DNA of 64,000 bases from JABLTI01 sp035528035. GTDB lineage: Archaea > Asgardarchaeota > Heimdallarchaeia > JABLTI01. This document shows, one piece after another, positions 43,396-52,872 of this stretch (the first letter of the stretch is position 1; every line of letters begins with the position of its first letter). Made by a program: the position numbers and the translations under genes. Below the pieces are notes generated by a model that worked only from the letters and a program-made list of their open reading frames with translations, did not search any database and was not told the DNA's origin. The stretch lies in assembly GCA_035528035.1 (NCBI GenBank), contig DATKZI010000061.1, positions 124,001 through 188,000 on the forward strand. Reading direction: 5' to 3'.

Positions 43396-45456
43396 ATGAC
43401 AGGAAAAAATATTGTCCAAAAAATACTCGAGACTCATGATGTCTCGAGTAAACCGATAGATCAATATAAAATTGGTGATCCAATTTTTGTAAAAGTAGAT
43501 CAATGCATTACGCAAGATGCTACTGGAACAATGGCTTGGTTGGAGTTTGAAGCAATCAATATCCCAGAAATAAAGGTACCATTAGTCGTTTCTTATATAG
43601 ATCATAATACTCTTCAAACAGACTTTCGAAATGCTGATGATCACCAATTCTTAAGAACTATCGCTGCAAAGAAGGGTGCTATTTTATCACGCCCGGGGAA
43701 TGGCATAATTCATCAAGTTCATCTCGAGAATTTTGCTGCACCAAATAAAATCCTCTTAGGATCAGACTCTCACACTCCTACAGCAGGTGGTGTCGGATCA
43801 ATAGCTGTTGGTGTTGGTGGATTAGTTATTGCTACTACAATGGCTGGTGAATCTTTTGAACTTAAATATCCAAAAATTGTTAATATTCATCTTACTGGTA
43901 AATTAACCCGACCATGGGTTACTGCAATGGATGTAATTTTAGAATTACTTGGTATGTTGGGTGTTGATGGAGGTATTAATACTATTTTTGAATATACAGG
44001 TTCAGGAGTAAATGATCTTACAGTTCCAGAACGTGCAACAATAACAAATATGGGTGCAGAACTCGGTGCAACTACATCTGTCTTTCCAAGTGATGAGCAA
44101 ACAAAACATTTCTTAAAAGCACAAGGTCGAGAAAATGATTATGTTTCTTTAGGAGCAGATGAAGATGCTGTCTATGATCAAGTGATATTAATTGATTTAT
44201 CGAAAATTGAACCGAATGTTGCTTTACCACATAGTCCAGGTTCTGTTGTAAAGATACGTGATTTAGTAGAAAAAACACCTGTAGAAACATTATGCAAAAA
44301 TCTCCCGGAAAAAATTCATTCTGATATAAAAACAAATGTGAATCGTCTATATGATCGTGATCTATCAGTAGATCAAGTTTGTATAGGAAGTTGTACTAAT
44401 GCATCATATCTAGCACTAGCAACTGCTGCCACTATATTGAAAGGACAAACAGTAGCAGAAAATATTAGTATGACTGTTTCACCTGGCTCAAAAAATGTTT
44501 TCACACAAATCGCTCAAGAAGGTTTATTAGCTGATATTTTAGCTTCTGGTGCGAGAATTCTAGAAAGTACCTGTGGACCATGTATTGGTATGGGACAAAC
44601 ACCTCCAACAAATGGTATTACTCTTAGAACTTTTAATAGAAACTTCTTTGGTCGAACAGGAGAAAAGTCAGCTGGAGCTTACTTGCTAAGTGTTCCATCT
44701 GCAGCCTTAATAGCTATAAAGGGTAAATTTGTGGATCCCTTGAAAGAGAAAACCATTAAACCAAAAATAATCAAAGAACCAAATCAATTCTATAATTCAA
44801 AGAATTTATTCATATATCCTCCAGCAAATAAAGAAGACGTTAAAGTAATCAAAGGTCCAAATATTGCTGATTGTCCAATCAATGATCCTTTAGTCAATGA
44901 GATTCAAGGTATAGTTCTATTAAAAACTAAAGATGATATTACTACTGATGACATTATGATGGCTGGATCAAAGGTATTACCATTACGCTCGAATATTCCC
45001 GCTATTGCTCAATTTGTCTTTAATCCTGTAGATGATACATTTGTTTCTCGTGCCTTAAAATTAAATCCTGAACATAAAAAACGAGTTTTCATAGTAATAG
45101 GTGGTAATAATTATGGTCAAGGATCAAGTCGTGAACATGCTGCTATAGCACCAATGTGGTTAGGTCTTGGTGCAGTGATTGCCAAGAGTATTGCTAGAAT
45201 CCATAGAGATAATTTAATTCAATGGGGTATGTTGCCTCTTGAATTTGTAGATGAAGCAGATTACCTTAAAATAGATCAAACTGATAGTTTAACGATTAAA
45301 GGTTTAGATTCATTAATTGAAGGAAAATCTGAAATTGTTGTAGAAAACAACACGAAAGAATTTACTTTCAAAACAAAAGTAAACCTTTCTACAAAAGAAA
45401 TTGAAATGCTAAAAGCTGGTGGAGCTCTTCCATTAGTAAAAGATTTAGTGGCATAG
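43396..45456 (+). CDS. acn: Aconitate hydratase
   Basis: 686 residues. The [4Fe-4S] Cys are in VCIGSCTNASYLAL and STCGPCIGMGQTPP; SDSHTPTAGGVGSIAVGVGG is the HACN signature; the swivel domain follows (GGNNYGQGSSREHAAIAPMW). The length is nearer to that of bacterial/mitochondrial-type small aconitases than of the 890-residue AcnA type. Interconverts citrate and isocitrate. GAGGT precedes the ATG. Between icd and citrate lyase it supplies the linking step. Confidence 0.94.
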   Translation: MTGKNIVQKILETHDVSSKPIDQYKIGDPIFVKVDQCITQDATGTMAWLEFEAINIPEIKVPLVVSYIDHNTLQTDFRNADDHQFLRTIAAKKGAILSRPGNGIIHQVHLENFAAPNKILLGSDSHTPTAGGVGSIAVGVGGLVIATTMAGESFELKYPKIVNIHLTGKLTRPWVTAMDVILELLGMLGVDGGINTIFEYTGSGVNDLTVPERATITNMGAELGATTSVFPSDEQTKHFLKAQGRENDYVSLGADEDAVYDQVILIDLSKIEPNVALPHSPGSVVKIRDLVEKTPVETLCKNLPEKIHSDIKTNVNRLYDRDLSVDQVCIGSCTNASYLALATAATILKGQTVAENISMTVSPGSKNVFTQIAQEGLLADILASGARILESTCGPCIGMGQTPPTNGITLRTFNRNFFGRTGEKSAGAYLLSVPSAALIAIKGKFVDPLKEKTIKPKIIKEPNQFYNSKNLFIYPPANKEDVKVIKGPNIADCPINDPLVNEIQGIVLLKTKDDITTDDIMMAGSKVLPLRSNIPAIAQFVFNPVDDTFVSRALKLNPEHKKRVFIVIGGNNYGQGSSREHAAIAPMWLGLGAVIAKSIARIHRDNLIQWGMLPLEFVDEADYLKIDQTDSLTIKGLDSLIEGKSEIVVENNTKEFTFKTKVNLSTKEIEMLKAGGALPLVKDLVA

Positions 45457-45545
45457 GTTCAGAATATAAGAAAGTTTGAGTGGGAATAACCACTTGGCTT
45501 TTTTTAATTTCAAAAAGAGAAAAAGAAAAATTCGAGGTAGTTAAA

Positions 45546-45821
45546 ATGAAAATTTTAAGATCCGCTCAAGCAGGATCATTAGAATCACAAGATATCCTGA
45601 TAACAGTTGAAAGTGGAAAGCCAAACAGTGGTTTAGTTATTGAGTTAGATAGTCCTTCAGCTGTACAATATGGAAAGAAGATTCGAGATGAAATTGAATC
45701 GGTAGTAAAGAAGCTAGCAATAGAAGATGTCTTTATTAAAGCAATCGATAAAGGAGCTCTAGGTTTTACTATAAAGGCACGAATAGAAGTCGCTCTAACC
45801 AGAGCTATTTCGGAGGAATAA
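45546..45821 (+). CDS. citD: Citrate lyase acyl carrier protein (gamma subunit)
   Basis: 91 residues from ATG 45546, chosen because GAGGT sits seven bases before it and because it gives the right length (about 95). From this start the attachment residue falls exactly at Ser14 in QAGSLESQDI, as in Klebsiella CitD (AGTLESSD). IDKGALGFTIKARIEVALTRA matches the conserved C-terminal helix region. Carries the phosphoribosyl-dephospho-CoA prosthetic group. It ends immediately before citE. Confidence 0.9.
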   Translation: MKILRSAQAGSLESQDILITVESGKPNSGLVIELDSPSAVQYGKKIRDEIESVVKKLAIEDVFIKAIDKGALGFTIKARIEVALTRAISEE

Positions 45822-46766
45822 TTGAAGGTGAAAACTATGATAAAAAAGAAAGTAATACCACCTTTTGTAAAACGAACAGTGGAAGATATAACCAAGATTC
45901 GTCGAACAAGATTATATATTCCTGGAAATAATCCTGCAATGATTCGTAATGCTCCTCTTTTTGGTGCAGATGAAGTAATTTTTGATTTAGAAGATAGTGT
46001 TGCTGTAAATCAAAAAGATGCTGCTCGAAATCTCGTAAGAAATGCTTTAAGAGAACTTAATTTAAGCGGTACTGAAATTACTGTTAGAATAAATGGTTTT
46101 AACACAAAATTCTTCTATGATGATATTAATGCAATAGTTCCAGTTAAACCTTACGCAATTGTTCTTCCAAAAGCTGAAGATGAAAAACAAATGATTGAAA
46201 TTTGTGATATAATAGCTATTCTAGAAGAAAAGAATGGTTTACCAATTGGTTTGGTTAAGTTAATGCCAATTATAGAATCTGCAAGGGGAGTACTACGTGC
46301 AGAAGGTATTACTCGAGCCAGTGATAGAATTATTGGTATTAGCCCTGGTGGAGAAGATCTAACTGCTGATTTGGGTGCCGAACGAACAGATGAAGGCAAT
46401 GAATTACTCTATATCCGTTCAAGATTAGTGCTTGCAGCACGAGCAAATGGTATACAAGTTTACGATACTATTTATCCGAATGTTCGCGATTTAGAAGGGC
46501 TCTATAAACAAACACAAAAAATAGTTCAAATGGGTTTTGATGGGAAAGCTTGCATCCATCCAAGCCAAATAGAACCAATTCATAAAGCATTCATGCCAAC
46601 AGCTGAACAAATAGAAAATGCAAAAAGAATAGTTGAAGCTTATAAAATAGCACAAAGAGATGGTATTGGAGTAATTTGTGTGGATAATCGGATGATCGAT
46701 GTTCCAGTAGTGAAACGCTCAGAGAGAATTTTGAAACGAGCGGAAGCAGCAAAGAAACGATGGTGA
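45822..46766 (+). CDS. citE: Citrate lyase beta subunit (citryl-ACP lyase)
   Basis: 314 residues, HpcH/HpaI TIM-barrel family. RTRLYIPGNNPAMIRNAP and GADEVIFDLEDSVAVNQKD bear the Arg and Glu/Asp of the active site; GISPGGEDLTADLGAERTDE holds the Mg-binding acidic residues; GFDGKACIHPSQIEPIHKAF is the closing signature. Cleaves citryl-ACP to acetyl-ACP and oxaloacetate. TTG 45822 follows GGAGG at five bases; an ATG at 45837 with AAGGTGA is a reasonable alternative start. Confidence 0.92.
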   Translation: MKVKTMIKKKVIPPFVKRTVEDITKIRRTRLYIPGNNPAMIRNAPLFGADEVIFDLEDSVAVNQKDAARNLVRNALRELNLSGTEITVRINGFNTKFFYDDINAIVPVKPYAIVLPKAEDEKQMIEICDIIAILEEKNGLPIGLVKLMPIIESARGVLRAEGITRASDRIIGISPGGEDLTADLGAERTDEGNELLYIRSRLVLAARANGIQVYDTIYPNVRDLEGLYKQTQKIVQMGFDGKACIHPSQIEPIHKAFMPTAEQIENAKRIVEAYKIAQRDGIGVICVDNRMIDVPVVKRSERILKRAEAAKKRW

Positions 46767-46776
46767 GGAAAACAAA

Positions 46777-48330
46777 ATGGAATTTGTTGAAAACATTGTT
46801 GGTCGGAAAATACCCCTAGAAATTAATGGTAAAGAAAGACAACCTTTTATGGGATTAGGAATGGGTCCTATGCCCGAAAGAAAAGTAGCTCCTAAAATAC
46901 GAAGAAGATTGCCTGGGGAGAAAAAACTCTTACATTCAATAGATGAAGCAATAGAAAAATCAGGACTAAAAGATGGTATGACGATAAGTTTCCACCATCA
47001 TTTCAGAGGAGGAGATTTTCTAATAAATATGGTTATGAAAAAAATAGCTGATAAGGGAATAAAAGATATTAATTTAGCACCATCATCTATTCATCCAGTC
47101 CATGCACCTCTGGTTGAATATATTGAAAATGGAGTTATTACTAATATTCAATCTGGAGTAACAGGTCCTGTTGGTGATGCGGTATCTAGAGGAAAATTAA
47201 AGGGATTACTAACAATTCGAAGTCATGGTGGTCGAGCTAGGGCAGTAGAAGATGGTGATTGTCATATAGATGTCGCTTTTATAGGAGCACCAACAGCAGA
47301 TGAATTTGGTAACTTGAATGGAGTCGATGGTCCTCATGCATGCGGTCCACTCGGTTACATGGTTCCTGATGCACAATATGCTGATATGGTCATAGCTGTA
47401 ACTAATAATTTGGTTCCTTTTCCTTGTAATAATATTAGCATTAATCAAAATCATGTTGATTATGTTGTTCAAATTAAAGAACCGATAGGTGATCCCAAAG
47501 GTATTGTTTCAGGCACCACTAGAATTACTCGTGATCCTATTCGTCTAAATATAGCTCAAACGTGTGTAGAAGTTATAGAAGCCTCTGGTTTGTTGAAGAA
47601 TGGTTTTTCCTTCCAAAGTGGTGCTGGTGGCATTACTTTAGCAGTAACTGAATTCTTGGGTAAACGTATGGAAGAACTAGGTATCATAGGTTCCTTTGGG
47701 ATGGGAGGCTCCACAGAATCTCTTGTTCGCTTGCTAGAAAAAGGTTTATTCAACCGAATACTTGACGTTCAAGCTTTTGATATGGTTGCTATTAATTCTC
47801 TCAAAAACAATCCTAATCATATTGAAATTGGTGCTAGTCAGTATGCAAATATCCATAGTAGTGGTGCAGCTGTCAACGTTCTTGACAACGTTGTTTTAGG
47901 TGCTACTGAAGTTGATATTAACTTTAATGCCAATGTAGTTACTGAATCTGATGGTCGAATTCAACACGGTATTGGTGGTCACCAGGATACTTCAGAAGGA
48001 GCAAAATTAGCTATTATTGCTATTCCCTTATTACGTGGTCGTACTCCTGTAGTTGTCGATAGTGTCACTACTGTTACTGCTCCAGGGATGAATATTGATG
48101 CAATAATTACTGATTATGGTGTAGCACTCAACCCTCAAGGCACTTATTATAAGAAAATTATGAAAGCTAAACATGATATTCACATTGTTAAAATAGAAGA
48201 ACTTCGTGATATTGCCTATGAATTGTGTGGTGGACCCCCAGAACCTATTCCTTTTGGCGAACGAATTGTTGCAATCGTAGAAAATCGTGATGGAACGGTA
48301 TTGGACGTTATTCGTCAAATAAAAGAATAA
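46777..48330 (+). CDS. citF: Citrate lyase alpha subunit (acetyl-ACP:citrate transferase)
   Basis: 517 residues, the normal CitF length. GMTISFHHHFRGGDFLINMV, FIGAPTADEFGNLNGVDGPHACG and FQSGAGGITLAVTEFLG match the CoA-transferase-like fold; GRTPVVVDSVTTVTAPG is near the end. Exchanges acetyl for citryl on CitD. Ten bases after citE with GAGG before the ATG. Together with CitD and CitE it completes the lyase core. Confidence 0.94.
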   Translation: MEFVENIVGRKIPLEINGKERQPFMGLGMGPMPERKVAPKIRRRLPGEKKLLHSIDEAIEKSGLKDGMTISFHHHFRGGDFLINMVMKKIADKGIKDINLAPSSIHPVHAPLVEYIENGVITNIQSGVTGPVGDAVSRGKLKGLLTIRSHGGRARAVEDGDCHIDVAFIGAPTADEFGNLNGVDGPHACGPLGYMVPDAQYADMVIAVTNNLVPFPCNNISINQNHVDYVVQIKEPIGDPKGIVSGTTRITRDPIRLNIAQTCVEVIEASGLLKNGFSFQSGAGGITLAVTEFLGKRMEELGIIGSFGMGGSTESLVRLLEKGLFNRILDVQAFDMVAINSLKNNPNHIEIGASQYANIHSSGAAVNVLDNVVLGATEVDINFNANVVTESDGRIQHGIGGHQDTSEGAKLAIIAIPLLRGRTPVVVDSVTTVTAPGMNIDAIITDYGVALNPQGTYYKKIMKAKHDIHIVKIEELRDIAYELCGGPPEPIPFGERIVAIVENRDGTVLDVIRQIKE

Positions 48331-48408
48331 TTTCCCAATACTTCTCTTTTTTTATCAGAATCTTTAATTGAAAATTAAGTATAATTTACTAAAAGGTTTG
48401 TTGATTTC

Positions 48409-48921
48409 ATGAACGATTTAAATGATATTCGTTGGAAAATTTTGGATGCCAAAGAATCACGTTGGAATTTTCAGAAGGAATTATTAACTATATATCATCA
48501 ACCAATTATTTCCTTTAAATTTAATATACCGTCTTGGCCAAAGATATCTGATGAGATTCAACAAGCATTTTATTTTTCACTTACTGATTTCCAAACATTC
48601 CTTCGAAAATTGAATATTAACTTTAAATTGCTGGATCAAAAAACTACTGTTTTAGGACCTGAAGCATTTTTCATTTCGTCTCTCAATGCTGATGAATTGA
48701 AGCAGATGGCTATTTCATTTGAAGAAGAACACATTATTGGTCGATTAATTGACATCGATATTCTTGATATTTCAGGAAGTGTGATTGATAGGACGATAAA
48801 AAGAAGATGTTTTTTGTGTAATAAAATAGCTATTGATTGTATGAGAGAACAACATCACAGTCAAACAGAATTAAGAGATTTTTTTGATCATCTAGTAAAG
48901 AATTATTTGAAGGAAAAATGA
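48409..48921 (+). CDS. citX: Apo-citrate lyase phosphoribosyl-dephospho-CoA transferase
   Basis: 170 residues. CitX landmarks in order: ILDAKESRWNFQKELL, PIISFKFNIPSWPK, VLGPEAFFIS, HIIGRLIDIDILDISGSVI and the Cys-rich RRCFLCNKIAIDCMREQHHS. The enzyme transfers the prosthetic group precursor to CitD Ser14. It lies 78 bases after citF with AAAGGT before the ATG. Its presence argues the lyase is functional. CitG, which makes the precursor, and the acetate ligase CitC are not in the window. Confidence 0.88.
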   Translation: MNDLNDIRWKILDAKESRWNFQKELLTIYHQPIISFKFNIPSWPKISDEIQQAFYFSLTDFQTFLRKLNINFKLLDQKTTVLGPEAFFISSLNADELKQMAISFEEEHIIGRLIDIDILDISGSVIDRTIKRRCFLCNKIAIDCMREQHHSQTELRDFFDHLVKNYLKEK

Positions 48922-48926
48922 ACTAA

Positions 48927-49709
48927 TTACTCAATTATTATTATTTCTTCAAAGATACTTGGATCACTAACTAGGAAATTGATCAGTTCGATATATTCAT
49001 TCAACATGTTATAGGCTCGCTCTCGAGACCTAAATTTAGTTGATAAACTTAAAACATTGATCATATCCAATCCTACTAATTTCACTCCCCCATCAACTAT
49101 AGAAATCATAAATAAAACCCATAAAGGTTGATTTTTATCTAACATGGTATCTCGAGGGTATGTTTTAGCAAAAATCGCTTTAGCTTTTCCCCGATAATCT
49201 TCACCAAATTCATTCAGTATTTCTTTTGCTTTGATTGTTCTCGATTTACTAAACGTTTTGGATTTCAATGCTACTTCAAGACGACTTAACCAATCATAAC
49301 GCAAAATAATTGATGTACTGAAATCTTGTTCCAGAAAAGCCCAGATCGGACAAAACTGGTGTCGTTCTAATCCATGCATTCTCTCTGGTAAGTTAACAGT
49401 CCATAATCTTTCCCGTAAAACCATGGTATCAATTCTAACAGGTCCTTTGCGAAATGATTCACGATCAACTTGAGCTTTTGCATCATCTTGTTTTTGCTTT
49501 AGTTTTCGTTCAGCTTTATCTAAGGTATATATTATTCCTTCTAAAACTATCATACCTAAGTTTTGAATAATAATTCGTGATATTGTGGAAATATTCATTT
49601 GAGTTACTGTTTTTAACCACTGGATGTTAACCTCTTCATTATCACCGATTAAATTTCTAACAGTAGCTATCATTTCTTCTGTGATAGTTTCAGGTTGTGA
49701 ACGACTCAA
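48927..49709 (-). CDS. Unrecognised protein with winged-helix-like N-terminus
   Basis: 260 residues, soluble. Residues ~10-65 (ITEEMIATVRNLIGDNEEVN, then TQMNISTISRIIIQNLG) have winged-helix spacing. Then comes a charged helix (KAERKLKQKQDDAKAQVD) and a mostly helical alpha domain with many basic residues. I do not recognise the family. It is convergent with citX and well separated from the gene at 49961. Confidence 0.55.
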   Translation of the reverse strand: MSRSQPETITEEMIATVRNLIGDNEEVNIQWLKTVTQMNISTISRIIIQNLGMIVLEGIIYTLDKAERKLKQKQDDAKAQVDRESFRKGPVRIDTMVLRERLWTVNLPERMHGLERHQFCPIWAFLEQDFSTSIILRYDWLSRLEVALKSKTFSKSRTIKAKEILNEFGEDYRGKAKAIFAKTYPRDTMLDKNQPLWVLFMISIVDGGVKLVGLDMINVLSLSTKFRSRERAYNMLNEYIELINFLVSDPSIFEEIIIIE

Positions 49710-49960
49710 TTACTTTTTCACCAGATTTGTACTTTGTTTATCAAGTACTCTAATAAATTAAGGTAATTCCACTCGAAATTAATAAAATACTTAATCTTAA
49801 ATCTTTGTTTGCTTTTCTAGAATCATTTTTATGTTTAAAATTTAAGTTTTAATTTTTTTTTCAGTGAAATAATAAAATTGTCTTATTTAAGAAGTATGAA
49901 ACTTTTTTAAGTATAAAGAAAGATAGGCAAACCTAACAATCATAATTGAAGGTTTATAAA

Positions 49961-50323
49961 ATGAAAATAGCTTTCCCTGTAATGGATAATAATGGTCTGA
50001 ATGCAGCATTAGCTGAACACTTTGGTCGAGCACCGCTATATACTATAGTGGATACTATAACTAATAATATAGAAACACTAGAGAACACAGGTGAGCATTA
50101 TGGAGGCCAGCATTCAGCACCAATGAATCTAAAAAATAACAAAGTTGAAATCTTAATATGTAAAGGATTAGGACTCAAAGCAATTGATAGATTAAATCAA
50201 TTAAAAATAGTAGTGTATTTAACAAAAGATTTTGTTGTAAAAGAGGCATTAGAATCATATAAAAATAATGAATTATCCTTAGCAACAGAAAATGATAGCT
50301 GTAAAGAGGAACGTCATCATTAA
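49961..50323 (+). CDS. NifX/NifB-like dinitrogenase iron-molybdenum cofactor domain protein
   Basis: 120 residues from ATG 49961; GAAGGT ends eight bases before it, while the TTG 15 bases upstream has no such site. MKIAFPVMDNNGLNAAL and AEHFGRAPLYTIVDT are typical of the MTH1175/NifX family, followed by ILICKGLGLKAIDRL and a late Cys/His end (SCKEERHH). These small RNase-H-like-fold proteins bind FeMo-cofactor precursors or other Fe-S/metal clusters; no nif genes are visible. Confidence 0.82.
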   Translation: MKIAFPVMDNNGLNAALAEHFGRAPLYTIVDTITNNIETLENTGEHYGGQHSAPMNLKNNKVEILICKGLGLKAIDRLNQLKIVVYLTKDFVVKEALESYKNNELSLATENDSCKEERHH

Positions 50324-50418
50324 TCTATTTAGTTAGATATTTTTTTGCTCTAAGCAAATACTATAAAAATACTGATTTCTAGTATTTTGTATTTACAAAG
50401 TATTATGGGATTTCCTGA

Positions 50419-52122
50419 ATGAATTTATCTAATAATAGTGTCAATAATAATTATAATATTATCAATTTATACTCACTCAAATGTGATAGATGTAAAAAGA
50501 ATATTGAAATACCAATAAAGAAATCGGATAAAGAAAGAGATGTTGGTGGTATCTTTAGAATTGTTGCAATACATCAATGCTTAAATGAACCTATAGCTTT
50601 TATTCTCTTCTTTGATGATTTTTTAGCTTTAAGGCAAAAAGTTACTACTTCTGTTACTCTAGCAAGTATTAATGATTATGACTATCTTGATGATCAACAA
50701 AAAGAAAACATCAAACAAATTAGTGGTTTTAATTATCTATACAAAAAATTAGGAAATAATTTAGCTAAAGTAATATATGCAATTATTACAGGACAGAGAT
50801 TGATCATAATTGGCGAGAAAAATGCTGTTGAATCATCGATAGCTTCCATTGAAATTTTTGCTAAATATCGTAATTATAAGATAAATTTGTGGACAGATGA
50901 TACTATTGCCTATGATATTGATATCGTTGGTACATCAAAAGAATTCAAAGATGTGTATCAGGATTCTGTTATAGTAGATTTATTTGAGAATACTGTTCAA
51001 AATGGATCATCATGTTCGTTTTGTGAAAATTTAGTACAAAAAATCATCGAAGAGCCAAATATTGATTCATATATAAATTTCGTTTCAGAAGTCCTTTTTA
51101 AATTAGATAGATTAGTAAATGATTTTATACTCGTAAGAAATCTTGATGAAGTAGAATCTTTTCTCTCGACGCTTGCTTTAGATGAAACTACAGAAGAATA
51201 TGTTGAAATACTAATTTCATTATGTGCTCACCTAAATCCACTTGTAGCTCAGTATTATAGAAGTAATTTAAGTATATCTGACAAATCATCAAAAGAAGAA
51301 ATAGTACCATTTAGAATATGGCACTTAGATTCAGAGCAACCTGATAAAATATCTTTTATACAAATAAGATTTGATAACCTATTTTATTATAAAGAAGAAT
51401 TGATTATTAATAATGTAAAAAAATTATTAGAAAAAGAAAATTACATCAATCTCTATGAGTATTTTACTCCTTCAAATCATTATATTTTAGCTCCCCAACC
51501 AAAAACTAATTTTATTTTCTGTTTCCCAAGATTTAATTTTGATAATATAATTATTACAAAAGCATTAGAATTCCAATTTAGCAAATTATTGGGTGAAGAA
51601 AAAGATCTTTTAACAAATGAAAGAATAACTAAAATGGTCAACGAAGAATGGGAAATAGAAGAACCAAATGAATATCTTCCTAACAAATATCAAATTATTC
51701 TTAAAGTAAGGGAATTATTACCACTGTTGTTTGAACAATCAATACTCGAGAGTTTCTATTTTGAAACAGATGTAGTGGAAATTGAAATTCGTAAATTTAT
51801 TAACAATATAATAGAGCAGCTTTCAGCAGAACTAATCACTCCTAAAATTATTCATAATAAAAATCTCTATACTATAACTTCTACAATAAAAAATCAGAAA
51901 CAAGATAATCCAAAAAATGATAATTTAATTGATGTTAATTTTAATATTCATATCTATATCCATCAAAAAGAAGTGCAAAAGACCATTGATTTGATTTTAG
52001 ATCTTTATATTAAACCGGAATTTGTTACAATAGGGATAGAACTTTTTGATCTCTTTAATAAGCTATATAATAAATTACAGAGAATAATCTTTTCATCAGC
52101 AAATATATGTAAAAAAAATTAG
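50419..52122 (+). CDS. Zinc-finger protein with possible DENN-like region
   Basis: 567 residues. The N-terminus has a zinc module with C22, C25, H52 and C54 (LKCDRCKKNIE ... AIHQCLNEP) followed by a strand with FFDDFLALRQ. The same C-x2-C...H-x-C...D...R module ends the Rag-like GTPase at 62688. Residues ~108-180 (YAIITGQRLIIIGEKNAVES, then IASIEIFAKY) recall the core of DENN-type domains, which are GTPase exchange factors or GAPs; this is a weak visual resemblance. A second Cys pair lies at SCSFCENL. It is convergent with the Ras-like GTPase gene, 7 bases away. Function unknown. Confidence 0.5.
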   Translation: MNLSNNSVNNNYNIINLYSLKCDRCKKNIEIPIKKSDKERDVGGIFRIVAIHQCLNEPIAFILFFDDFLALRQKVTTSVTLASINDYDYLDDQQKENIKQISGFNYLYKKLGNNLAKVIYAIITGQRLIIIGEKNAVESSIASIEIFAKYRNYKINLWTDDTIAYDIDIVGTSKEFKDVYQDSVIVDLFENTVQNGSSCSFCENLVQKIIEEPNIDSYINFVSEVLFKLDRLVNDFILVRNLDEVESFLSTLALDETTEEYVEILISLCAHLNPLVAQYYRSNLSISDKSSKEEIVPFRIWHLDSEQPDKISFIQIRFDNLFYYKEELIINNVKKLLEKENYINLYEYFTPSNHYILAPQPKTNFIFCFPRFNFDNIIITKALEFQFSKLLGEEKDLLTNERITKMVNEEWEIEEPNEYLPNKYQIILKVRELLPLLFEQSILESFYFETDVVEIEIRKFINNIIEQLSAELITPKIIHNKNLYTITSTIKNQKQDNPKNDNLIDVNFNIHIYIHQKEVQKTIDLILDLYIKPEFVTIGIELFDLFNKLYNKLQRIIFSSANICKKN

Positions 52123-52129
52123 TAATAGA

Positions 52130-52795
52130 CTAAATGCTAGACGAAATATTTGTTTGCTCTAATTTTTGATCTTCATGTGAATTGTTTTTGATAATATTTT
52201 TGCATAGAATTTCAAATGTTTCTTTAACATTAATATTTGATTTTGATGATGTTTCAAGAAAATCTATAATATTGAGTTCTAAATCCTTGTCATTAATAAA
52301 TGACGTTATTAAATCAGGTTGAATTATGATATTTTCATTCAAGTCATTTTTTGTTGATACTAAAACTATTGGTATATCTTTTTCACAATTCTCTTTTATT
52401 AATGGAATCCAAGTATGGTATAAGGAGAAAAATGAATCAAGATGAGTGCTATCAAAAGCTAAAATAATTCCTTTACAACCTTTAAGAAATCGATCCATAA
52501 TTTGTTGAAATTGTGGTTGACCAGCTAAATCCCAAACAGACATAACAACAGTACCAATATCAGTTTTAACAGTATGAGTGAAAAATTGAACACCTATAGT
52601 GATTTTATAGTTACTGAAATAATCGTCCAAAATATGCCCCATAGCCCTTTGACATAGTGAGGTTTTTCCAACACCACCAACTCCTGCAATAGCTACCTTA
52701 ACAATTGGATTCTTTTGTTTTTCCAAAGGTAAGTTCCTTTCAAGTGTCTGTTGAGAAATATATTTTTTCGTACGTTTAGATTTTGATGAAGGCAT
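52130..52795 (-). CDS. Ras-superfamily small GTPase
   Basis: 221 residues with a 30-residue basic extension before the G domain. G1 AGVGGVGKTSL (G38-S46), switch I T66 in YKITIGVQ, G3 VWDLAGQPQF (D89-Q93, keeping the catalytic Gln), G4 VSTKNDL (T in place of the usual N of NKxD) and G5 FLETSSK. The fold matches Rab/Ras/Arf-like Asgard GTPases. No C-terminal prenylation Cys; the basic N-terminus could contact membrane. A roadblock-like gene lies upstream on the same strand. Confidence 0.85.
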   Translation of the reverse strand: MPSSKSKRTKKYISQQTLERNLPLEKQKNPIVKVAIAGVGGVGKTSLCQRAMGHILDDYFSNYKITIGVQFFTHTVKTDIGTVVMSVWDLAGQPQFQQIMDRFLKGCKGIILAFDSTHLDSFFSLYHTWIPLIKENCEKDIPIVLVSTKNDLNENIIIQPDLITSFINDKDLELNIIDFLETSSKSNINVKETFEILCKNIIKNNSHEDQKLEQTNISSSI

Positions 52796-52872
52796 ATATT
52801 GTATTTAACAATATCTATTTTTAAGACCTTTGTTGATAAAAAAAATTGACAATTTATATTTTACAATCTTTC

